DNA of 41,884 bases from Candidatus Eisenbacteria bacterium (GTDB lineage: Bacteria > Eisenbacteria > RBG-16-71-46 > CAIMUX01 > VGJL01): the NCBI GenBank assembly GCA_016867495.1, contig VGJL01000010.1, forward strand, positions 1 to 41,884, written 5' to 3'. Shown here in pieces: positions 36,877 through 41,884 of this stretch. Position 1 is the first letter of the stretch, and each line of letters begins with the position of its first letter. Both the position numbers and the translations under genes were made by a program. A model generated the notes under the pieces. It saw nothing but the letters and a program-made list of their open reading frames with translations. It was not told where the DNA came from and searched no databases.

Positions 36877-37386
36877 CTGAGGCTCTGTATCCTGTTCCTG
36901 GCAGTGCTACTCGCAGTCCACGTCCCGCGGGCATACGGCCAACTGATCTTCGGCTGCGACGCCTCACTCCATGGTAGCCGGGTTGTTCCGCCGACTAACT
37001 CGCCGGGCGGCGCCTCATTCGAGTTCACATTTGCCGCCTGCGCAGGTTGCTATGACTGTGTGACTGGGTCCACGGTTGACTCGCTCGCGGTGATCTTCCG
37101 TTACCAGCTCTTGGCGGGGACGCCGACAGGTGCCTCGCTTTTTGCCGGGGAGCCAGGAGTGAACGGTGTCTTCCTGCGTCGGATGGCAAGTGGTTACTTT
37201 GCGAGCGGCGATACACTGTACGTCCACATCATCCCTGACGAGTGCGACGACTTCACGTATGGAAGCACCTACGTGGTCATCGAAACCGATGTGTATCCGA
37301 GCGGGGAGGTTCGCGGGCAACTGAGATGTCACGTATCTCCCGTTGTGGAGGAGTCGTGGGGTTTCCTCCGTTCGCTGTATCGATGA
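36877..37386 (+). CDS. Cassette-encoded exported CHRD-like domain protein
   Basis: About 169 residues. After a signal peptide (LFLAVLLAVHVPRAYG) comes a CHRD-like domain: ASLHGSRVVPPTNSPG near the start, LYVHIIPDE, and the closing YPSGEVRGQLRCH, which is the usual CHRD end. CHRD proteins are exported beta-sandwich proteins of uncertain role. The C-terminal tail ESWGFLRSLYR matches the tails of the cysteine-rich cassette proteins, although the domains are unrelated. No ATG, GTG or TTG is suitable; AGGAGG (36863-36868) points to a CTG at 36877 as start (MRLCILFLAV). Confidence 0.65.
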   Translation: MRLCILFLAVLLAVHVPRAYGQLIFGCDASLHGSRVVPPTNSPGGASFEFTFAACAGCYDCVTGSTVDSLAVIFRYQLLAGTPTGASLFAGEPGVNGVFLRRMASGYFASGDTLYVHIIPDECDDFTYGSTYVVIETDVYPSGEVRGQLRCHVSPVVEESWGFLRSLYR

Positions 37387-37387
37387 C

Positions 37388-37516
37388 CCCTAACAGCGCG
37401 GTGGAGCAGACGGCGCTCCCGTCCCGCTCTTGGCGGGTTAGCTGGAGTGCTCGTTCGCTGGTCCGTGTGGGCCAAGAGCTGTCCGAATCGCCCGCAGCTC
37501 GACGCGGGCGTTACAT
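37388..37516 (+). repeat. attC site E (129 bp)
   Basis: Left core CCCTAAC (37388-37394), right core GTTACAT (37510-37516). The arms GAGCAGACGGCG, CGCTCTTGGCGG and GGGCCAAGAGCTG, CGCCCGCAGCTC match the other sites. Confidence 0.83.
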
Positions 37517-37596
37517 CCCTTTACGTGGTCCCGCCCAGCATGAGGGGAGCTGCTACTCCGGGTTGTGCTCCAAGAATGTCACTGTGGAGGAACACG

Positions 37597-38397
37597 ATGA
37601 GATCTCGCCTGACTCTGAATCACATACTGGTTCTAGGACTAGTAACCTGCCTGACGGCCGGGTGTGGCACTTCCTATACACTCTCAATGCAGGCTCACCG
37701 CGATCCTCTCAACGACAGCGTTGTGACCGCCGCCTTGAAGGGTGCGCCTTGTCGAAAGGTCATGGTGATACCTCCATCCGGAACTATTCGGGGGAAGTTC
37801 GATCGATTCATCGCCCTGTTTGAAAAGGAGCTCATGAGAGCGGGTGTCACCGTGGTTTCGGGTGCCGTTACTGGCAGGATTGTCCTGAGCACCGAATCTG
37901 ACACCACTGTCCACCGGGTCGAAGCGGCGAGGCCGCTCTCCGACGCTGAGAGGGCGTTGGTCATGGCCGAGGGAACTGGAGCGGAGGCTTTGTTTCAGCT
38001 CGGCGACTTCGAATGGGAGGCCTCATCACCAACTAGGTTCTTTGCAGCTCTTCCACCAGGCTCAGCCAAGCAGTTCATTGAGGTTAGCCGAGATGAGTAT
38101 AACAGTACCTCCAGACTGAGGAGACTCTGCTTCGAATCTCAGAAGCTTCGCTTTACTGGTCGGCTCACTGACCTGCAGTCCGGGACGTTGCTGGCATCAC
38201 TTGATGTAAGCTGTCCAATGAACTACACGCTCCCTGAAGACTACGTAGCGCGCTTTCGTTCTGACTCGAGGGGTCCTGATGTTGAGCACATGAAAGAGAA
38301 CTTCGCGTATAAGGAAGGGTCATGGGTCGAGCAAGCACGGGGGGATACTGAGATTCGGGTGATCCGTCTGATAGCAGCACTCATCACGGGTCGATGA
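37597..38397 (+). CDS. Cassette-encoded lipoprotein
   Basis: 266 residues. The lipoprotein signal ends in the lipobox LTAGC. The mature part begins with SYTLSMQAHRDPLND and a strand-loop-helix block (KVMVIPPSGTIRGKFDRF ... LMRAGVTVVSGAV). This recalls the CsgG/LpoB-like lipoproteins that have an alpha-beta sandwich, but the match is by eye only. It then has GAEALFQLGDFEWE and the late segment LTDLQSGTLLASLDVSC, again of CsgG style. GGAGG lies six bases before the ATG. It lacks the W-G tail of its neighbours. The gene begins 80 bases after the end of attC E, the longest such gap in the array apart from the IS site. Confidence 0.65.
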   Translation: MRSRLTLNHILVLGLVTCLTAGCGTSYTLSMQAHRDPLNDSVVTAALKGAPCRKVMVIPPSGTIRGKFDRFIALFEKELMRAGVTVVSGAVTGRIVLSTESDTTVHRVEAARPLSDAERALVMAEGTGAEALFQLGDFEWEASSPTRFFAALPPGSAKQFIEVSRDEYNSTSRLRRLCFESQKLRFTGRLTDLQSGTLLASLDVSCPMNYTLPEDYVARFRSDSRGPDVEHMKENFAYKEGSWVEQARGDTEIRVIRLIAALITGR

Positions 38398-38426
38398 AGG
38401 GAGCATGAGGGGGTGGTCGTAACCTG

Positions 38427-38552
38427 ATCTAACTACGCTTGAGCAGGCGGCGATTCCGTCCCGCTCTTGGCAAAGTGGCTCCTGGGTGACACGACGATTC
38501 GGGGTTGCCTAAGAGCGGTCCGGTCCGCCGCTGCTCACCGCGGGCGTTGATA
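38427..38552 (+). repeat. attC site F (126 bp), target next to the IS110-type element
   Basis: Left core ATCTAAC (38427-38433), right core GTTGATA (38546-38552). The arms GAGCAGGCGGCG, CGCTCTTGGCAA and TTGCCTAAGAGCGG, CGCCGCTGCTCAC are kept. The IS110/IS1111-type element begins right after the GTTGAT. Confidence 0.82.
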
Positions 38553-38560
38553 TGACTTCC

Positions 38561-38833
38561 ACTGTCAAGGACGTTTGAGAGCTGGCGGTTTACATGCGTG
38601 TTCTCCGGGAAACGAGAAGGTTCAGGGAAGAGGCGGAGCCAGCAGTCACGACGGTTGATCCTGCTGATATCCGTGGGTTGGTTACCACCTTGCTTGATTC
38701 CGTCCAGCGCCTTCCTCTGTCTAGGCACGAGGGTCGACCGAAGTCGCCTCTTAACGCCGCCGAGGGTTGCGCCAAACCGGGGCCGCGCCTCTTCCCGGAA
38801 AACCGGTTCATGCCTGGTTCGCCGAGTGCGGAC
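38561..38833 (-). ncRNA. Candidate bridge-RNA region of the IS110/IS1111-type element
   Basis: 273 non-coding bases downstream of the transposase gene, the position of the bridge RNA in IS1111-type elements. On the minus strand it contains GCGGCGTTAA (complement of 38748-38757), which resembles the right core of attC (GCGGGCGTTRR). This would fit a target guide. No structure was computed; the call rests on position and this short match. Confidence 0.3.
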
Positions 38834-39949
38834 TCAGGCCTTCCCGTTTACCTGTCCAGCGATCGCCCACATGAAGGCGGCGAGTTCGCGGGCGATGGCG
38901 GTGACAACGACGTTGGGGTTCTTGCCTCGCGCGGTCAGCCGACGGAATCGCTTGCAGAGCCGGACCTGCGCTTTCCAAGCGATGTCCTGAACGGGCTTGG
39001 GGAGTTTCTCCAGCCGTTTCCGGATGTGTTCGGAGACCTTGGCCGGATGGCGGTAGGCCCAGGCGCCTTCCACAAGGGCGCGGCGGGCATGGGCATTGCC
39101 CCCTTTGGTGATCCCACCCTGGCGCCGGCCCTCGCCCGAGGAGTACTCGCTGGGGATCAGGCCCAGGAAGGCGGCGAGCTGTCGGGGAGTATCAAAGCGA
39201 GTCAAGTCTCCGATCTCGGCGACAGCGGTGACGGCGGTGATCTGCTGCACACCGCGGAGGGCCTGCAGCGCCTCGACGACGGGGTTCAGGCGCCAGCCAG
39301 GGAGGAACTCGGCGAGGTGTTCTTCGATCCGTTGCAGCCGCTCGGCATGGTCGTCGATTGCGCGGAGGTACTCTTGGAAGACGACCTGTTGCGCCGGGGT
39401 GGGACAGACGATGCGGGCGAGGAACCGACGGTGGGCGTCGTTCCAGTTGGCGCGGCCGACGTAGTGGAGGCCGAGGCGAAGGAGAAAGGACTTCAGGCGC
39501 TGGCGGGCGCCCTTGAGATCGATGACGGCATCCTCGCGGGCGCGGGAGAGGTCGCGGATAGCCTCATCCTCGACCTGAGGGACATAGGCCGTGGTGAGGT
39601 CGCCGGAGCGCAGCAGGCGGGCGAGCTGCACGGCGTCGCGGCGGTCTGTCTTGAGGCGATCACCGGGCTTGCGCGGGATGAGAGAGGGAGCGACGACCAA
39701 GCACTCGAGTCCCTTGGAGGTGAGATGTCGATAGAGGACGTAGCCACAGGGGCCGGCTTCATAGGCAAACACCACGCGCGAGGCACGACTCTGCAGCCGT
39801 CGGACCATCTTGTCGATGTCGCATTCGCGGGTCCCGATGGGACCAACGAAGATCGGTTCATCGGTGCGCTCCGGCCCGCAGGTCGCCACCGCGATCGAAT
39901 CCTTGTGCACGTCGAGACCCACGAAGAGGACGGTGGTAGACTGTGACAT
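38834..39949 (-). CDS. IS110-family (IS1111 group) transposase
   Basis: 371 residues. The N-terminal DEDD RuvC-like domain starts with [15 protein letters not shown] and has [12 protein letters not shown] and [15 protein letters not shown]. The C-terminal Transposase_20 domain has [18 protein letters not shown] and [17 protein letters not shown], whose serine is the likely second catalytic residue, and closes with [14 protein letters not shown]. These are the full domains of an active IS110 recombinase. The start at 39949 is preceded by GGGAGG at six bases. Some IS1111 members insert at attC sites, which agrees with its position here. Confidence 0.92.
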   Translation of the reverse strand: MSQSTTVLFVGLDVHKDSIAVATCGPERTDEPIFVGPIGTRECDIDKMVRRLQSRASRVVFAYEAGPCGYVLYRHLTSKGLECLVVAPSLIPRKPGDRLKTDRRDAVQLARLLRSGDLTTAYVPQVEDEAIRDLSRAREDAVIDLKGARQRLKSFLLRLGLHYVGRANWNDAHRRFLARIVCPTPAQQVVFQEYLRAIDDHAERLQRIEEHLAEFLPGWRLNPVVEALQALRGVQQITAVTAVAEIGDLTRFDTPRQLAAFLGLIPSEYSSGEGRRQGGITKGGNAHARRALVEGAWAYRHPAKVSEHIRKRLEKLPKPVQDIAWKAQVRLCKRFRRLTARGKNPNVVVTAIARELAAFMWAIAGQVNGKA

Positions 39950-40089
39950 GGCTGACCTCCCGATTCGGTTGGATGCCTTTGGTGCCCAACATGCGGCTCT
40001 GGCCTTCGAGGCTAACCCGCGACAAGGTCGGGGGGCAGCCACTCCGACGAACGGAAGTCATGATGTCTAGGCATCTGAAGGGTAGTGGT

Positions 40090-40674
40090 GTGAACCGACT
40101 GAGGACGTGGCTTAGCGTCGGTCTCTTTCTGGGCATGGCGACGCTTTCTGCAGGAGCGGAGGGGGAGCGCATCGATTCCTGCGGCCGGATCTCCCGTATG
40201 GGCGACTGCCTCGTGTTCCAGGCGTACTCGGGCTCGCCGCGTCGCGACTATGTGCTGCCCGACACGACCTATGTGAAGGTGGGTTCGGAGTGGCGGATCG
40301 TAGGCGATGCCCGGCTTCAAACGCGAGTGTGCTGGACCTGGTCCTATCGGTACGCTCTTGAGGTTATCAGCATCAGTCCTTGTGTTCCGGAGACGCTTGG
40401 CTGCGGCGTTCTGTGGGATTTCAATCCGGACTACGACTGCTACGTCTGGTCGGAGCTTGGCAACGCGGCGAATACGATCCTGGTGGGACCTGACCTTCAT
40501 GGTTACGCCCTCGGGGATACTGTCCGGGCGATTGGAGTTCGTGACCCCTGCCTCGACGTCTGCATCTGCGGTTGCGGTTGTCTTTCTCAGTCGCGATTCA
40601 CCAGCTGTGGGGACACGGTGACGTCGGTAATGAAGCTGTCATGGGGCCGAGTGAAGGCCCTCTATGGGGAGTGA
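40090..40674 (+). CDS. Cassette-encoded exported cysteine-rich protein, family member 3
   Basis: 194 residues. Signal peptide (TWLSVGLFLGMATLSAGA), then RIDSCGRI, DCLVFQAY, SEWRIVGDAR, CVPETLGCGVLWDF, CYVWSELG, GDTVRAIGV, CICGCGCL and the tail LSWGRVKALYGE. It is the closest relative of the lipoprotein at 36137-36718, but has a plain signal peptide in place of the lipobox. The GTG at 40090 has GAAGGG upstream. An ATG at 40063 also lies in frame. If the IS is removed, the gene starts about 35 bases after attC F, so the IS has separated it from upstream transcription. Confidence 0.7.
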   Translation: MNRLRTWLSVGLFLGMATLSAGAEGERIDSCGRISRMGDCLVFQAYSGSPRRDYVLPDTTYVKVGSEWRIVGDARLQTRVCWTWSYRYALEVISISPCVPETLGCGVLWDFNPDYDCYVWSELGNAANTILVGPDLHGYALGDTVRAIGVRDPCLDVCICGCGCLSQSRFTSCGDTVTSVMKLSWGRVKALYGE

Positions 40675-40682
40675 AACGTGAC

Positions 40683-40810
40683 CTCTAACCCCGCGGTGGA
40701 GCAGGCGGCGATCCCGTCCCGCTCTTGGCAGGGTGGCTCCCGCGTGACACGGCGGTTCGGAGTGGGCCAAGAGCGGTCCGGTCCGCCGCAGCTCAACGCG
40801 AGCGTTGGCT
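40683..40810 (+). repeat. attC site G (128 bp)
   Basis: Left core CTCTAAC (40683-40689), right core GTTGGCT (40804-40810). Paired arms are GAGC (40699-40702) with GCTC (40791-40794), GCGGCG (40705-40710) with CGCCGC (40784-40789), and CGCTCTTGGC (40720-40729) with GCCAAGAGCG (40766-40775). Confidence 0.86.
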
Positions 40811-40823
40811 GAAGGCGAGTATC

Positions 40824-41297
40824 ATGACGATCAACCTGAGACCGGCGACCGAGAACGACAAGTGGTTCTGTCGGCGAGTGCATCACGAGGCGTATCGCGA
40901 CGTGGTGACACATCAATTCGGCAGATGGGATGAGGCCATGCAGGATGCGTTTTTCGACAAAGGATGGGCTTCGACTCCCCATCAGGTCGTCGAACTGGCC
41001 GGCAGTCCGGTGGGATGCTTCAGTCGGGAGATCGAACCAGACCACATCTTCCTTGCGGAAGTGCAATTGCTGCCGGAGTACCAGAATCGAGGCATCGGAT
41101 CGAGTCTTGTGAGACTGCAGCAGGACGAAGGCGCGAAATTGGGCGTGCCCGTACGCTTGCGTATCTTGAAAGAAAACCGAGCGCGGCGGCTGTATGAACG
41201 GCTGGGTTTTGTGGTCACCGGCGAGACGGAAACGCACATGGAGATGGAATGGACAACCAACAAGCCCATACAGGCGGCGCGGTACCCGCGCGCCTGA
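40824..41297 (+). CDS. Cassette-encoded GNAT acetyltransferase
   Basis: 157 residues. A single GNAT domain: start INLRPATENDKWFC, core strand and P-loop VQLLPEYQNRGIGSSLVRL (the QxxGxG acetyl-CoA site), and the late LKENRARRLYERLGFVV. Such enzymes acetylate small amines, antibiotics or protein termini; the substrate here is unknown. GNAT genes are common cassette cargo. Its attC (H) is of the short type and overlaps the last 43 bases of the gene, so this cassette probably came from another integron. It is one of two cytoplasmic proteins in the region, the other being the IS transposase. Confidence 0.88.
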   Translation: MTINLRPATENDKWFCRRVHHEAYRDVVTHQFGRWDEAMQDAFFDKGWASTPHQVVELAGSPVGCFSREIEPDHIFLAEVQLLPEYQNRGIGSSLVRLQQDEGAKLGVPVRLRILKENRARRLYERLGFVVTGETETHMEMEWTTNKPIQAARYPRA

Positions 41298-41312
41298 TGG
41301 GCGCCGTTATGC
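41255..41312 (+). repeat. attC site H (58 bp, classical short type)
   Basis: Left core AACCAAC (41255-41261), right core GTTATGC (41306-41312). The stem is CCCAT/ATGGG, CAGGCG/CGCCTG, CGCGG/CCGCG with loop TAC (41283-41285). It has two extrahelical bases on the left arm, A41270 and G41277, the usual attC strand marks. It is unlike the seven long sites in arm sequence. Confidence 0.85.
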
Positions 41313-41358
41313 CAACGAAGAGACCCGCGAGTTGATCGGCGCAAGGGGTAGCTGAGCA

Positions 41359-41760
41359 ATGAACCAGTCTTCTCGAATACGACTCGTCGCCCTGGCAGCT
41401 GGACTCGTTGTCGGGTTCCTATCAGGTTGTGCGGACTCGGGCGACGACTGGGAATATACCGATTGCGTTGTCTTCACCCTGGCGCTGCCAGACACGGTCG
41501 ATGCCGGCCAGTCAATCTCCGCTCGCGTCACAGGAGCCTCGGGTTGTGCTCCCTGCTGTCGATTCGAGGGCGTTGCGGTTGGCGAACAATCAGGCTGGTG
41601 GGTGCTCGAGCCGCGCACCCGATGCAAGCGGAACCCCAGCAGCCCCTGCCCGCCCTGTGACTACTTCTTTGACGAGCTTGTCACCATACCCGGGCAGAAC
41701 CCCGGTTTGCTACGGGTGCGAGCCGTTTCCTATGGTCACGATCTGGTGGATTCAGTCTGA
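41359..41760 (+). pseudogene. Cassette lipoprotein gene cut by an IS3-family element
   Basis: 133 visible residues. A lipoprotein signal ends in LSGC, followed by a short cysteine-rich domain (DTVDAGQSISARVTG, CAPCCRF, CKRNPSSPCPPC). The reading frame ends at a TGA (41758-41760) that is the first three bases of the IS3-type terminal repeat, so the true C terminus lies beyond the IS outside the window. The start ATG has AAGGGG upstream. I do not recognise the family; the pattern resembles small Ig-like exported domains. Confidence 0.7.
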
Positions 41761-41884
41761 ACCGCCCCGGGTTTTCCGGAGAGTTCATTCCGTGACTCCG
41801 GCCAATTCGGCTGGAGTCTGTTGACGACGATAGTACGCCTCCTCATGCTCAACCGGTGGAACATACCCGATCGGCTCAAGGAGA
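41758..41884 (-). mobile_element. IS3-family element, left edge in view (partial)
   Basis: It begins with TGAACCGCCCCGGG and TTTTCCGGAGAG, a TG-starting inverted-repeat type frequent in IS3-family elements, 25 bases before the end of an IS3 orfB on the minus strand. The rest is outside the window. Confidence 0.75.
41785..41884 (-). CDS. IS3-family transposase (orfB), C-terminal end
   Basis: The last 32 residues include EPIGYVPPVEHEEAYYRRQ and a TPAELAGVTE end. The IGY-(I/V)-PP-xE-xE-xxYY pattern is the common tail of IS3-family OrfB (DDE integrase fold) proteins. The frame is open to the right edge. Confidence 0.82.
   Translation of the reverse strand, partial: LLEPIGYVPPVEHEEAYYRRQQTPAELAGVTE

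Larger units (their letters stand above)
38553..40062 (-). mobile_element. IS110/IS1111-family insertion sequence at attC F
   Basis: About 1.5 kb, one DEDD transposase gene on the minus strand. The proposed ends are ATGACTTCC (from 38552-38560) and its inverse GGAAGTCAT (40053-40061), a 9-bp inverted repeat that flanks the transposase closely. Left flank GTTGAT, right flank GATGTC, so a GAT may be shared. The long non-coding end (38561-38833) lies 3' of the transposase, the IS1111 layout. Joining the flanks restores a cassette start GTTGATGTC. Ends were placed by eye. Confidence 0.65.
34642..41312 (+). mobile_element. Integron gene-cassette array (eight attC sites), no integrase in view
   Basis: Eight attC-like sites alternate with small genes, each gene on the + strand with its attC at the 3' end, as in integron cassettes. 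Seven sites are nearly uniform in length (126-129 bp) with the same arms, like the homogeneous attC sites of sedentary chromosomal integrons; the eighth is a typical 58-bp site. No tyrosine recombinase of the IntI type is present, so the integrase lies beyond the right edge or has been lost. The array starts close to mfd and runs past the window. Its genes are visibly less GC-rich than the flanking chromosome. Confidence 0.85.

Noticed and set aside
38594-39946. Long + strand open frame across the IS110 transposase
   Set aside because: It is the shadow of the transposase gene; its translation has no domain and the minus-strand gene has all family motifs.
34642-40810. The repeats as a CRISPR array
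   Set aside because: Units are about 128 bp and 500-2000 bases apart with genes between them. There are no short regular spacers and no cas genes.
34642-40810. The repeats as REP/BIME elements or simple terminators
   Set aside because: Conserved AAC/GTT core boxes at both ends, one site per gene at its 3' side, and a classical short attC in the same series fit integron sites better. A genome-wide count was not possible.

Overview
The window is GC-rich bacterial chromosome from an anaerobe. The lineage looks like the FCB-associated phylum Candidatus Eisenbacteria or a close relative. Evidence for this is the two exported proteins that end in a FlgD-like domain (PNP.../WDGxDxxGxxVxSGVYFxxL type), many GTG/TTG starts, -10-only promoters that sit almost on the start codon, and strong use of ferredoxin-dependent 2-oxoacid chemistry with Hdr proteins. 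The phylum assignment is an inference from style, not from a marker gene.

Left part (1-10.8 kb, + strand): one tightly packed operon. It holds a 2-oxoacid:ferredoxin oxidoreductase (korA end, korB, korC), a double-module HdrA, a free MvhD-like protein, an HdrC-HdrB (HdrD-like) protein, an HdrA-MvhD fusion, a 54-residue zinc-ribbon protein and an HdrC-HdrB protein of canonical type. Both HdrA genes carry one in-frame UGA in the conserved CSxCxLxPK position, each followed by a near-identical GGUC-loop hairpin. They should be read as selenoproteins, not as broken genes. The set suggests a flavin-based electron bifurcating/confurcating complex coupled to 2-oxoacid oxidation, with no hydrogenase or formate dehydrogenase in view.

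Middle (10.9-33.8 kb): housekeeping and envelope genes. In order these are an exported amidohydrolase split by a frameshift; a PTS EIIA-like protein and a second KOR (fused gamma-alpha plus beta) on the minus strand; a family 2 glycosyltransferase; quinolinate synthase NadA; a membrane glycosyltransferase with a TPR tail; an ABC-2 exporter (one ATPase, two permeases); a methyltransferase; an exported peptidylarginine-deiminase-like enzyme; the fused formiminotransferase-cyclodeaminase; an OmpA-like lipoprotein; a DinB-fold protein; and mfd.

Right part (34-41.9 kb): an array of integron gene cassettes, all on the + strand. Seven near-identical palindromic sites of 126-129 bp (attC type, with AAC...GTT ends) and one classical 58-bp attC separate small genes. 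Most of these genes encode exported proteins or lipoproteins, including three members of a cysteine-rich family and a CHRD-domain protein. Four of the proteins end in the same W-G-x-x-(K/R)-x-x-(Y/F)-(R/G) tail. No integrase gene is visible, so this is either the distal part of a sedentary integron or a cluster of attC sites lacking an integrase. An IS110/IS1111-type element sits exactly at the end of one attC. The last cassette gene is cut by an IS3-family element whose first three bases supply its stop codon.

No rRNA, tRNA or CRISPR array was recognised. On the opposite strand of the GC-rich genes there are very long open frames (for example opposite hdrA1, hdrA2 and mfd). These are coding shadows and are left out.
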